Assembly: GCA_900208305.1 (NCBI GenBank)
Contig: OAPG01000002.1
Span: 1,674,001 to 1,738,000, forward strand
DNA length: 64,000 nucleotides
Direction of reading: 5' to 3'
DNA from: Melanopsichium pennsylvanicum
Lineage: Eukaryota > Basidiomycota > Ustilaginomycetes > Ustilaginales
Notes under the pieces: generated by a model
What the model was told of the DNA's origin: nothing
The model's database searches: none
Seen by the model: only the letters and a program-made list of their open reading frames with translations
Translations under genes and position numbers: made by a program
Part shown: positions 31,004 through 42,376 of the stretch, piece by piece
Numbering within the stretch: position 1 is the stretch's first letter
Layout: each line of letters starts with the position of its first letter

Positions 31004-32878
31004 TTAGGCATCAATGACGAGAACGAGCTGATCCCCTGTGTTGACCTCGTACCAATCTAGATTACGAGACATGTCGTCCACTTCTAGCACAATTCTCTCT
31101 CCATTCTCTTCCTCGCTTTCTTTCTCATTCGGTTGCTTGAGCAGCGCCCAAATCTGAGCGATCTGGGCCGCCTTGACACCAACCGAGTTAGCCAGCTTAA
31201 TCTTGGCCAACCTCAATGGCGTTGAAATTAGCAGCTGCACTTTCGCCTCTGCTTTCGTCTCGCTCAGATGCGGCATCTGCATCGATGGAGCTGCGGCTGC
31301 CGCGAACACAGTAAGAGTTAGCATCTTTGACCTGAGAGTATTCATCTTCTTGTTGCTCTTTGGGTGAGTTTGGTGGATCGAGGTTGCCGAATCGTCACCA
31401 TCGAAGAGTTTTGCGAGCTCGAGGTAGCGCGGAAAACGGCTCGACTTCTCTTCGGTCGTCAAGTTGAGCTTCTCCTCGCTATCATGCAGAATCGGCTTTC
31501 CTGAGGCGGACGTGTTCCCATTGATGATGTATGCATCTCCTTCGTGGAAGCGAGTGTAGACAAAGAGCTCAGCATCCTTTCTCTCCTTGAACGTGATTTC
31601 GGTCTTGTCGAGAATCTTGAGTGAGGGGAGACGGGCGATGGTTATTGCTCGGAAATCTCGATATTCGTACATCGACAGCAGGCCGGAAGGGCCTGCTGTC
31701 GATGATTTTTGAGGATCGTCCTCGTCGCAAATGGTCGATACGTGAAGCGCTTCCAAGCCTTCATTACGCCCGAGCCATTGTGCGATGTGCTCGAGTGTTG
31801 ACCACGACTCGATCTGATTGTCCCGCAAATGAAGCTCTTTGAGCTTTGACAGTTTCCTTGAAGAAGGCGTTGCGGCAGGAATGGCGACAACACGGTTCCG
31901 ATTGAGGTTGAGACTCTCGAGCGAAGGCAAGGAAGATAGAGCGGCGACTAAGCCTGGCCACGACTCTATTGCGTTGCCCTCCAGGCTCAGAGATACTAAT
32001 GAAGGCAGAATCGCAGCCATTTCTTCGCTGCCCGTTCCGTCTATGGATGACGTGACAAGCCTTGAGATTCCATTGTACCCAAGCTGCAGGTGGAGCAATC
32101 CATCCAATGCAGGTGCCAGCCTCACCAGCTCCTCCCACTGCATCAAGGTCTCATCTAATCTTAGATCCTGCACGTGCCTAAGTCTGGCAATCCAAGTTTG
32201 AGGCACCTTCTTTGGCGGGCTTTGAAATCGGTTAAAGTGCAGCAGGAGCGTCTTAAGATGAGCAAGTTCTCCTGCTATCAATGAAACTTCCTCCCAGTCG
32301 GACAGCAGCGATCTTGACAAATCCAACCACCGAATATTCGGACACGTCTTATTGATTGAACCGCCAACGTACCCCTTGCCACCATCGAACGCTTTGGCAA
32401 CGTCATACCGCGGATCGTGCACGTTTTCCGCTTCAACATCAGGCAAGTTCGACTGCTGCCACCCACCAAGCCCTATTTCCTTGAGCCTGTCCAGCTTTGC
32501 AGCTCGCTTCGCTATACGATCGAGATTGGGCGCTTCGATTTCGATATCTGCGATATTCTTCCTCGTGTACTTGTGCTGAATCTCCCGCTCCGATTTCGCT
32601 TCCTCTGTCGGTGGAAGATACTTATTTCGCAAAGCCTCGAGAAAGCAGCACCCGGAAGAGAGCTTCGATGCCGTTGGTCGGATGAAGGAGCCACTTCCTG
32701 GCACGCGGACGTGAAAGTATTGTGTCCCATCAGCAAGTGCGCCACTATGCTTGCCCCGGGCAGGATCGTCCCATTCGATTCCGAGCCATTCGCCTGTCGA
32801 GGGAGGAACGGGACCGCGGTAGCGTATTGTCCCTCTGTGCTGACCTAGCGAGACCCGATGGCCCACGGCGAGTTCCAT
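31004..32878 (-). CDS. PAC2: Tubulin-specific chaperone E (cofactor E, Pac2)
   Basis: A 624-residue protein with the three-part layout of tubulin cofactor E, which binds alpha-tubulin and joins the complex that forms alpha/beta dimers. Residues 5-70 are a CAP-Gly domain (GTIRYRGPVPPSTGEWLGIE, GKHSG at 42-46, YFHV). Leucine-rich repeats occupy about 185-440 (VSLSLEGNAIESWPGL, LESLNLNRNRVVAIP, LKELHLRDNQIESW), capped by LPSLKILDKTEITFKERKDA. The C-terminal 90 residues (KVQLLISTPLRLAKIKLANS ... LDWYEVNTGDQLVLVID) form the ubiquitin-like domain. The ATG at 32878 is the first and gives a complete CAP-Gly domain. No intron. Sure. Confidence 0.93.
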   Translation of the reverse strand: MELAVGHRVSLGQHRGTIRYRGPVPPSTGEWLGIEWDDPARGKHSGALADGTQYFHVRVPGSGSFIRPTASKLSSGCCFLEALRNKYLPPTEEAKSEREIQHKYTRKNIADIEIEAPNLDRIAKRAAKLDRLKEIGLGGWQQSNLPDVEAENVHDPRYDVAKAFDGGKGYVGGSINKTCPNIRWLDLSRSLLSDWEEVSLIAGELAHLKTLLLHFNRFQSPPKKVPQTWIARLRHVQDLRLDETLMQWEELVRLAPALDGLLHLQLGYNGISRLVTSSIDGTGSEEMAAILPSLVSLSLEGNAIESWPGLVAALSSLPSLESLNLNRNRVVAIPAATPSSRKLSKLKELHLRDNQIESWSTLEHIAQWLGRNEGLEALHVSTICDEDDPQKSSTAGPSGLLSMYEYRDFRAITIARLPSLKILDKTEITFKERKDAELFVYTRFHEGDAYIINGNTSASGKPILHDSEEKLNLTTEEKSSRFPRYLELAKLFDGDDSATSIHQTHPKSNKKMNTLRSKMLTLTVFAAAAAPSMQMPHLSETKAEAKVQLLISTPLRLAKIKLANSVGVKAAQIAQIWALLKQPNEKESEEENGERIVLEVDDMSRNLDWYEVNTGDQLVLVIDA

Positions 32879-33691
32879 CTTGCGACGATCAGATAGTTGG
32901 AGGTTAAATAAAGCAAAGAATGTGTTGGTCTCAGAAAGAACGCGTCAATCGGGTCTGCGGACAGAGATCACGGGTCCTCGGGACTCGGCAAGCTGTCAAG
33001 TAACGAAAGGGCATGTCTGGATCGCCATGGGTTGCCACGACAATGTCTGGATCCTCTCGCCCCGACTCTACCGAGAAGATCAGTAAGGAGCCCGTAGATC
33101 GGAACGAAGATCTCCAAGTCCGGCTCCTACCCAAACGATGTCACAGGAAAGCTGCCAGTGTAACCTTTGCATCTTGGTGGGAGTATCAAGAGACCACGGA
33201 GGACAATGAGGCCAGGCGACAACAATGTCGCTTTGCAGAAAGGCGCAAGGACTTCATCTACAAAAACGTTGCGAATCTCGTGCTGAGTGCTTGATCATGC
33301 CAATGCAAGAATCGGCGGGACACTGTCGCCGACGTGCATGGGTTTTGCTCTTCATAGCATTGTATGTCAGCGCCTCGTTGGCCGGGATGAGGAGTGAAAA
33401 TCTTCTTCTAAAGTACTTCACATGACCTTGGAGGCCTAGCATGAGGTACTCTCAGGTACATAAGGGACAGTCTTTTTACCGCATCATGAATTCCCTCATC
33501 TCTCGCCATTTCCCCTCTTTTCCTCGCGTACCTTTTTCCTTGTCTCCGTCTCCTTCGTCTTCATCTCCTTTTCTGGGCTGGTCCCGTATCCACATCCGTT
33601 TGCCCTTAGTCTTTCATCAGTGTGTCGAGGGACCTTGAAGGCCATCACGAACACTCTTTTCTTTCAATTAGTATTTGATCTTCTGTTCAAG
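32879..33691. promoter_or_regulatory. Divergent upstream region of PAC2 and the expansin-like gene
   Basis: About 0.8 kb. A strongly pyrimidine-rich leader (33485-33690, with many TCTC and CTTTT runs) precedes the expansin-like ATG, typical of an expressed gene in this window. No other gene is seen. Confidence 0.4.
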
Positions 33692-35260
33692 ATGCGCATC
33701 ACTCCAGCCTTCGCACTCGTGGCTGCCATCTCAGTCTCCTCGAGCTTCGGAGTCATCGCTTCTTCCGGCCAAGGCCACGGTCATGCACCTGCCAGGCTCC
33801 ACCGCAGGACATGCAAGGTTGCAGGCCACAAGGACGACATTGCTTCTTTCCCAGCGCCTGTCTCGGCTCCCGCCCTTGCACCTGCTTCTCTCTCATCTCC
33901 CGCCGGCTCGGGGGAATTTGCAGCCCCCCTTTCCAGCGATAAAAAGATGCATAAGAGAAAGAAGCACAAGGGAAAGTGTGCACTGAAGCCCAAGGGTCAG
34001 GTTGATGCAAGTCAATCGCATACCAATGGCGGTGGAGCTCAGGGCTTGTCCGACCGGTTTCCCAATGCCCGTGGCGGTGGAACGCCGAGAGGTGACATGC
34101 CTCACATCAGTGACGCTCACGGCGGAGCTGCTGGAGGATCGTTTGGTACTGGAAGTTCGCAGACTCATAAGAATAATGCTGTCTCCACTGACTTTGGCTC
34201 AAAACCTGAGGGCTACGGTGACGAAGGAGCGGGATACCAGCCTCCTTCTACGCCGACTGCACCTGGAGCTCAGGTCGGGAGCAACACTGGTGGCTCTTCC
34301 GGTCTTCATAAGATCGGTGGCGGCCAGAGTCAGGACCAGAAAGGTGGCAACCCACCTCAGCAAGGCAACCAAACTCCTCTTCCCACCCGTGGCAAGGATG
34401 GAGTCACCGGCAATGACGAGCAAGGAGCCGGGAGCGGCACTAAGTGCAAAGGTATCCCTGGAAGCACTGCTCTTTCTAACGACGGCAAGATCAAGCCTCA
34501 CTGGTTCGACCCCGGCCTGGTTCACCATGGTCCGGGTACTCAATTTGGCGGAGGAAACAACTTCTGGCAAGGTGGCGCTTGCATGTTCGACGATATGCCA
34601 CACCACAACCTTTCCTCCGTCGCTATGGACCAGACCTTCTTCCAAGATGGTCTTGCTTGCGGTACTTGTGTGGAAATTGGCTCAACTTCCGCTTCGCTTT
34701 TCAGCAATGACGCCAGGTGGAGTGTTGAGACCCCCAAGCAGGGCACCCTCCCTCCTGGCAATAAGACCTTTGCCATCGTCAGTGATCTCTGCCCTGGCGT
34801 CAACCAGTGCTGGTCCGGACTTGACATGCACCCCGATGCCTGGAACAGTGTCACCAATGGCGCCAACGGTAGCAAACTCCCGATCAACTGGCGATTTGTC
34901 AACTGCAAAGAGGCTTTCGAGACATCTGGCAGCGGGATCAACTACCTGCAGGTCCACTGGAGGCCAGGTGCCAATGCAGGCTTCTTTCAGGTCCAGATGA
35001 GGGGTAATTATGAGGCCGTGGTCAGGGTCGAAATGAAGTGGGGTAACAAGGAGTGGAAGCAAGCTACTCATGTTGACAATGGCTGGTGGAAGTTTGATGA
35101 TCAGAGCGGGGCTGGATTTGACGCCCAACGCAGCATGGTCTTTTTCAGACTTACCGACTGGCAAGGCCAGACGCTTGCATCCGAGGTCGGCACCCAACTG
35201 GGCAAGGATCTTTACTTCGAGTCCAACTTTGAGCGGGTCGAAAGCTACAGCGCTCAGTGA
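33692..35260 (+). CDS. Expansin-like secreted protein
   Basis: A 522-residue protein. Residues 1 to about 23 form a signal peptide (MRITPAFALVAAISVSSSFG). A basic patch (KKMHKRKKHKGK) and a long Gly/Gln/Ser-rich linker run to about 250. The two-domain expansin module begins at C252. The double-psi beta-barrel domain has GGNNFWQGGACMFDD, LACGTCVEIGS, SDLCPG (364-369) and LDMHPDAW (377-384), where D378 matches the key aspartate of microbial expansins. The C-terminal beta-sandwich domain (about 425-522) has YLQVHWRPGAN, VRVEMKWGNKEWK and FRLTDWQGQTL. Expansins loosen cellulose networks without hydrolysis; in a plant-associated fungus this would help growth in the host wall (inference). The linker may tether it to fungal wall polymers. 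Confidence 0.85.
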   Translation: MRITPAFALVAAISVSSSFGVIASSGQGHGHAPARLHRRTCKVAGHKDDIASFPAPVSAPALAPASLSSPAGSGEFAAPLSSDKKMHKRKKHKGKCALKPKGQVDASQSHTNGGGAQGLSDRFPNARGGGTPRGDMPHISDAHGGAAGGSFGTGSSQTHKNNAVSTDFGSKPEGYGDEGAGYQPPSTPTAPGAQVGSNTGGSSGLHKIGGGQSQDQKGGNPPQQGNQTPLPTRGKDGVTGNDEQGAGSGTKCKGIPGSTALSNDGKIKPHWFDPGLVHHGPGTQFGGGNNFWQGGACMFDDMPHHNLSSVAMDQTFFQDGLACGTCVEIGSTSASLFSNDARWSVETPKQGTLPPGNKTFAIVSDLCPGVNQCWSGLDMHPDAWNSVTNGANGSKLPINWRFVNCKEAFETSGSGINYLQVHWRPGANAGFFQVQMRGNYEAVVRVEMKWGNKEWKQATHVDNGWWKFDDQSGAGFDAQRSMVFFRLTDWQGQTLASEVGTQLGKDLYFESNFERVESYSAQ

Positions 35261-36751
35261 AAGCCTGGGGCTTGACTTATTCTAGCACTCCGTTGTGTTG
35301 TCGTGAACCAGATCTGGAAAGGCCGCGCTTTTTACATTCTTCTTCTGCGTCATCATACCCTGTCTCTCCCTTCACATCCACTCTTTCGCCCGTTGAATTA
35401 GTGGCTGTATCAAGTTACTTGCGTGTTCGTCATAGTCGGTAAGAGGTGACGCTCAATCAGAGGACAAAACGCTCGACATCATTTTCAAGTGACATGTCGA
35501 CACGGAGGAACAGTGAACAATCTCACATCTTGTTGCAGAGGGGTCATCGTTGAACGGTCATCTGCTCGATCATCCAAATCCGGCTGTTCTGTCCAATTCA
35601 GCGCCATGTGAGGTCCGAGTCCCGTTGAGCGTTCCCCCTAATACTGTGTTCCGCAGACGTTCTACCACTTGTCACCGATCAACAGTAGACCCACCAGTCG
35701 CGCGGCGCAATCGACCGGTCGCGCTGAGAATTCAGAGTGAGCCGCAGCCTTACACCGAAGTGATTCGCTTCGAGCCAGCAGAATTTGAGGGGACTGCGTT
35801 TATTGCTTTGTCAGCTGAAGCACGGACACGATATTGCGAGGTCAAAACGCGATTTTAGACTCAAACTCGTTTCATTGCGAGCTCGACCCACACCATCCTG
35901 CAAACCATAGCCAGAAACGAGGTTTGTTTTGCATTGCAAGCTTAGGCTGTATGCTGCGGATAGCAGGCATAGGGGCGGGACTTCTGATTGAGCTTCAAAA
36001 CGACAAAGCTCTAAGCGGCCATGGCGTCAATGGCTGAGGCAAAGGGTCAGCGCTTCTTTTTTGAATAACTCTTACAGGCTTCAAGGCTCAGGAACTTCGA
36101 AGTTGTGGGGTGGAACCTTCATTTGACGGTGCTCGTTCGGTCCTTGCGACGGGGCCATCCTCGCTCCGAGACTTGAGCTGAGAAGCTGAAAATACAAGGG
36201 ACGTAAATCAAGGTGTGTGCGCAAGAGACAGGAGCGGAACAGACCTCATGACCATCATGCTTCAGGTTGATTCCTGTCAGTAAAATGGCATCTGGGTCTC
36301 GACATATCGCCCGTCGCGGAGGTTGCATCTATCAACCTTTAAACGCCACCCATATGTACTCTGCGGAGGACCTAAAACAGCTGATTTCTGCGAGTTTAGC
36401 ATATGAAGCGGACGAACAGTAGATGGTGTGTCGCGACGGACTACGGGCTGATGCCAAGAAAATTGATAAAGGAGAAGCGGGTCACATCGAAAGTAGTGGG
36501 AGCGAGTTTTCGGCGTTCTTGGCCCTCGCTCTTCGTGGTCATCCCGACATCTTTGTCACTTGAAATTTTGTTGGACGCTCCGAAGCAAGACTTGAGAGCC
36601 AAAATTCGGGTCTTCGCTTCATCCGAATATGATTGATTGCCTCAGTACTCGGCAGCAGAACAATTGAAGGGCAGAAGGCGCAGCAGAGCAAGAGAGCGAA
36701 GAAGGTATGAAATGATGCTTCTTCTCGCGCGCGCACTGGCTTCGAGAAGGA

Positions 36752-36771
36752 GTACTGTAAATTTACGGTAC
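36752..36771. repeat. Dispersed palindromic motif, copy 4 (best copy)
   Basis: GTACTGTAAATTTACGGTAC is a 20-bp inverted repeat with one mismatched pair. It is the clearest form of the motif seen at 3895, 17089, 17601, 53327, 63125 and 63529. Confidence 0.65.
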
Positions 36772-39700
36772 ATCTTGGAACACGCGGTCGTCGGACATTT
36801 CCGACGCTCGCTAAAGAGGCTGTGTCCATTCGAGTCGGGCCTTGTTGAGAGCCTTTCTTTTCCACTCTTCCCTCATGATTTGGCACAATTGCCCGCGCGC
36901 TAAAGACAGCAAGCAGATTGATGAGCAGGAAGCGAGTCAATGAAGAGACTTTGCATGGTTGATTCTGGATGCTGGTGAAGATGACGGTGTGACCGGCATA
37001 CGCCTGCAACTGGCTGTGCAGCACTCACCTCGCAAAGGAGAGGACTGTGCTTCTTGAACTTGGTAACTGGCTCTCGAGCACTCCTTGTCGAAGCCCAGGC
37101 GCCAATTATCAATATAAGTCGTGTCAACAAGTAGTCAGTCATACGCAGCTTGACGACGATGTGTTTGTTAGACCGAAAGTTATCGCTATTAGAGCATTTC
37201 CTAAGGCTGACAAGGATCGGTTCAATCAAGCTTTGGGTAAATTTACTCTGGACCCACGTCAAACGATGCGTTCGATTATCGGACTTGCATGGAGCGCTGC
37301 ATCGTGATGTCACCTGATGCCCAGGCAACCCTGCAACCAAGGCACAAGACGTGTGGAGCTGGAACTCTTGTCTGGGATTTTTGTTCTTCTTCGATCGAGT
37401 AAAGCCCAGCACACTCCAACTCTCAAGCAACCCTCTCGCGATTGCAGAGCGCCCCAACACTATCATCGTCTCATATTATTTAAAAAGAGGTGGGGAGCAC
37501 TTACAGATGAAGCTCTTCACGCTATGGTTCGGCTAGCCAAACAGCGGATCATCCGAGCGAGTTCGAGATAGCCCGTCCGACGAAACTCAATTGTCACGGC
37601 GTCCGAAGGTGAAGCGTGAAAGACCTCGATCAATGTTGATGGATCGATCGCCTGAAGGGCCTTATACTTACTTACGAGGACTGTGCCGGAGTCCGAAATG
37701 GGGATTTCCTCTCTGTCATCCTAGAGTGTGTCAGTGAGTGAGAGGGCCGTTCCGACATCTACTAAGGGTCATGATGTTTCGACATCCGCTGCTGATACTT
37801 ACTCTAGCTAATCGTCACGCTCCCATTCACCTTGGGCTGAGCACCGGAGATCATTTTGCATCGAATACCGAGCGGCCTGCATGTTCTTATCGGGTAAGCA
37901 TCAAAGCACGGTGCAGTGGTCAAGATCCAAGAAATTTCTCGGCCATCTTGGCGCCTCGCTGCTCAATTGCTCATTATTACTTCTCCAACGATCAACTAGG
38001 CTTTCCCCCGCTTTGGTGGGCCGTGATAACTGAGTGCGAGTCAAGCGAGCTTCGAGGTGTTCGTCGCTCTATCGAAGATGATTCGTGTGACGACGCAGAG
38101 CCTTCCATGGCGAGCTTCCTGTACGAATGAAGAGAATCTCATAAAGTTAAAGCTTGCAAGGGCGCACAAGGAAGCAACCACACCCCAAGCAGCGGCTCGA
38201 CCTTGGTGCTACAAGCTCTCAGAGTGGATCTAGAAAAAATCTTGCACCTACTTAACTTAGCCGGGCTTACTGTGTTTGAAAAAAAGTGGACCCAGGCATT
38301 GCGAGATAATTCGGCGCCGAAGCAAACCCGCGATGAATGCAAATGCCTGCTGGTTTCACAAGATGCATGGCCCGATGTCAGCAACCCTCTGAACTCAACC
38401 GTAACATTTTCTTTATGCTTCACTCCCATAGCAGGCTCAAGATCGGCTTGACCAAGCTGCACTTTTGTGAAACCTATGATACAGACAAACCGGCATTGTC
38501 GAGCATGTTCGAGACAATGGCGAGTTAGACGATCTCTGGGGCGATCAGGCTATTATGTTTGGCCAGCATGGCGAAGCAAGCCGAAGGAATGCTTTTACGC
38601 ATCGGATCATTCGTGCTGGCCCAAAGCATGTGTTTCGGTAGCTTGCTAAGTCACGCCTAGCATGATGACTATGATCGGCTTATCTGCTTTACACTTCACT
38701 TTTCGTTCAACATACTTGACCGAGCTGGCTGGACGACGCTAGTCGCATCCAGGCTGGGGAAGTGTCAAGGTATCTTGGACGACGTACGTTGCGCGGAAAT
38801 ATTTCGGCTGAGGATCGCGAGCTCTCACTAATCGGCTTGCGATCGCCAAAGATCCTAGAGTAGCTGATTGTGTTGATTCCAACGCTCCGTCTAATTTCCC
38901 GCAACGAGGCCGATGACATGTGGCCCCTAGCTTTGCAGGACAACCAACTTGAGGAGGCATTGGGTAAAGGATGTACAAGATTTCCGTACAGTACCTGCGG
39001 GGTTCGTCAGTGGACCCTCGCAGGAGCCGGATGGAGTATGCATAGCGGTGCTTGCACATAGTACGACGGCAGTACCAGCGCGTGGGTCTGAATGCTTACA
39101 AGCGTCGACATTGTGCATGCTTCTTCCTTTTTACTGCATCCGCATTCGACTTTCAGAGCAGACGAATGCTGCAAAAGAGTCGACAGAACGCAACTCAGAT
39201 GAGCGTCATATTGGACGACGTTTGAAATGAGCAGCTCGGCCATGTCTTTCAATTCTTGAGATCGTGGTCTCACCTGGCAGCTTCCCGCTTTCCTTTGTGG
39301 GCTCGTCCGTCTTGAAGGGCCAAGAACCCTGTTGATCATACGAAGCGAGGTTATTTCCTAGACGAGTCGTGCCACCTGCTTGCGAGATGCGCTTGACTGC
39401 CTGAACAGCATCAACGTAAGACCGGCAGCTTGCATCTGACTTGTTGCATGCGAGATTTCAGGACATTCCGGCTGTGGCTTCAGGTGGGATTCGAACATTT
39501 TTGAATTGACTAGCTGCCATTGTTGCGATATCTCGCAGATGGCATCACCGCTTGCCTGCCCTTGGTATTCGAAATGGTCAAGTCATATGGTGAAACTTGG
39601 CTCGTCAACTCCACCGACTTTTGTTCTGCCAGCTATTTTTCGAAACTGGCGAATACCCAGAAACCTGTGCAAGTTTTGACGAGGCAGGAAAAACTCGATC

Positions 39701-40574
39701 CGGATCGAGACTTGCCCTGCCATGCCAATGTACATCGGGCATTGCAACGATGCCAGCCTTGTGCTGCTGGTGGCCCTTCACAGTCACATAATGTTCACAT
39801 GCCGATTCAGCGCTCTCTTTTGCCATCCCGCTGTACGCTTGGAGGGGAGTGTCGGATGTCTTTTGCTTCTACTTCTCATCGGAATGCGCCGTCACATATG
39901 GTCAAGAGCTTCGGCATGCTGATCTGTATGGATGCTTTCAATAGCAATATGACATTGACGCTGCTCCTCGCTTTCGAATATAGATTCATCCCCTAGCCGA
40001 TGGGTGAAGCGAGCTGATGGCGAAAGTTGCGGTTTGAAGATTGTGACGCTCACAATCGATGTTTCTATTTTTCTTTCTTTAATGTTTCTTCTTCTTTTTT
40101 TCGTAGAGTGGATGGTCCTTGGACGGCGATACCATCTGCTTAATCTTGGCTTCTCCTCACCTCTCTACAGAAAAAAGCTCCACACGTCGAGAAGAGCAGA
40201 TTGTGTGAGTGTGTATCTGTCTGTGTGTGCGTACTGCATGTTGTGAGCACACGCGTTCAGCGAGGATCCAACTCCAACTCTGGGTGCGATTCCAACCCAG
40301 TAGTGAAAGGATCCGGGACCAATTGCGACATTTTGCGTCTCTCAGATCTCGCCTCTTCCTTGCCCAACACACTGCCAAAAAGGGATAGCCAAGCCTGGCC
40401 AAGAAGTGTGGCACTCGCGGATGGATTTTCCTACGATTTGCGCTCTCATCTCGCAACGTGACTACCGTGCCCGTTCACCTCTCCGCTACTTGTCGGCCTC
40501 CCGTTGTTCTGGCAGGCAAGGTCAGCGGTGTGCGTGGATGTGCGGAGCGAGGGTCCAACGTTGTCTCGCTTCGG

Positions 40575-40629
40575 TTTTTTTTTTGTTTTTTATTTATTTA
40601 TTTATTTATTATTATTATTATTATTTTTT
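40575..40629. repeat. T-rich microsatellite (TTTA)n and (TTA)n
   Basis: A T run is followed by about five TTTA units, then about five TTA units and another T run. It lies in gene-free DNA. Confidence 0.8.
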
Positions 40630-41010
40630 CTTCTTTGTCTCCACGGCTCCCGTGGACAACGTACAGTCAAAAAGACAGATGAAGCGACGATCTGAGCTCG
40701 CAGACGACGCCGACACTCCCGAAGCTGCCTCGACTTTCGTGATCGAGCCCGTCTCTCACGAAGCCCAAAGATCTCATCGGACCTGATCTAGAACAGGTAT
40801 GATGGTTCGACCGTCAAGAAGAAATATGAAGGCGCAGGTGTCCGTTTGAATGAAGCCTGTACTGACCAAATCGTTCTGAAGAGACCGTCAAGGCAGCGGA
40901 AGGATGAGGCAGAAAGATCATCGAACCGTCGAAACCTGTGCCGAATGCGCAAAGTGAGAATTGTCGTGTGTCCACACGGAAGGAGGAACTTTTCTCAACA
41001 GGGTTTTCTT

Positions 41011-41037
41011 TTCCTTTCTTTCCTTTCTTTCCTTTCT
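41011..41037. repeat. 9-bp tandem repeat TTCCTTTCT x3
   Basis: Three exact copies of TTCCTTTCT in a longer pyrimidine tract. Simple sequence between genes. Confidence 0.75.
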
Positions 41038-42376
41038 CTATTCGATGCAATTTGGTGGAGTGGCTCAGGGAAAATGTCAGCTGTTTCCTGTGTGCAGTGA
41101 TTTAACGGTCAGCGCTGCTTTCCTGCAATTTCTGGGCCATACAGTTTGGTCAAATTGCCACCGTCTGGCTCTGTTCCCCTTCTACCAATGACCTCCTGCA
41201 GAACTTGATGCAGGTGAGCCATGTCCTTACCCACCTTACCGTCTTGTCATTCTGGGTCCATCACTCGACCATTGTGATTCTCGCAGTTTCGTGAGCACTC
41301 ATCTCGCTTGCACCTGCTCGGTCTGCACCTGCGCCCTCTCTCTGTTTAGCGTGCCCTGCAGTTTGTTTCCTGAATACCGCCGTATTAGATAGGTCAAACG
41401 ATTTGCGTTCCGCTGCTCCTTCTGCACTTTTCGAACTGGGAGTTCCGGATTCTTTGCCTTCGACCCTTTTTCTTTCCCTTGAGGAATGGATGCCCTGCTG
41501 ATCTATTCTGCCCCATGTCCATATTGATTCGCTCGTTTCTCATTCCATGATCCATTTACGTTGGCTCTCTCATCTTCATTCATCGTTCTTTTTATCTACA
41601 CCATATCTTGACTTGCCAGGCTTACAACTGCCAAACCGGCTTTACCTCTTCAGCATCGTCGTCTCTTTCTGTAGTCACCGCTCATACTCGCGACAGTTGG
41701 TGTCTCCAGCTAGCTCAGTAGCCCACCCATCAGCACGGTGTTCTCACTACACCATCAGTCGTCCAGCCATTCATCTTTGATTAACACGCTTCTGTCTCTA
41801 CTTGATTGGCTCGCTCCTCACAGGCATCAGCTTCGGACATCGGACTATTCGCCGTCCGTCTTCTAAGCAGCACCTATTACCCTCTTGGCTCGAACGTGCA
41901 GCATAGTCGCAGGAAGAGTCTCGCAACTAGCCAGCAGCGTGGACAAGTAGTGCATTTGCAGCACCTTCCCTTAGAATTGTCTCTCTGCAATCTCGCTGCT
42001 ACCACACTGAGCCAGCCCTCAGACGACATGGCTTTCTCGACTTGAACAGCGCCTATTCAGCAACCTCCTCCGTCTCGCATCGGCCGCTCCGCAGCGGATT
42101 TTCCGGTCTCGTGTACATCTGACACGTTGCAACGCATTGACCGTTCTCCACTCAGGTCAAACTCTATGCTTCGCAGAGCTTATTTGGCTTCAACTTTGAG
42201 TTTGCGCATCTTCTAGCTGCTCAGCTTCTTGCTAGGTCGACTTTCCGCTGGCGCCACTTCGTACGCATCCGACCGTCCAGCTTCGAGCACGAGCGAAATC
42301 TTCGAGGATCAGACAGTCAGCATTTTCACCACCAGTCCTCTCTATTCACTGTCACTCACCGGCTATTGAGACAATA

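Larger units (their letters stand above)
35261..42376. other. Gene-free 7.1-kb interval
   Basis: The longest stretch without a supported gene in the window. Short frames occur on both strands, but none shows a family motif, codon bias or believable splicing. It contains a near-perfect palindrome (36752-36771), simple repeats (40575-40629, 41011-41037) and, from about 41200 to 42376, a C/T-rich plus strand that is probably the promoter and long leader of the RhoGEF gene. Diverged mobile-element remains or rapidly changing orphan genes could be hidden here; I cannot identify any. Confidence 0.5.

Noticed and set aside
36539..37466. Overlapping minus-strand frames of 161 and 188 codons
   Set aside because: No credible ATG context or motif; the two frames contradict each other.
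39478..39505. GGGATTCGAAC resembles the T-arm of a minus-strand tRNA
   Set aside because: The five bases on the two sides of the loop do not pair and no D-arm or anticodon arm can be drawn upstream.
39520..39996. 158-codon frame in the gene-free block
   Set aside because: Non-ATG start, no recognisable motif, no codon bias; cannot be supported as a gene.
40406..40786. Frame ending in a charged peptide next to a microsatellite
   Set aside because: It reads through T runs giving poly-Tyr/Phe, and no splice sites yield a sensible protein.
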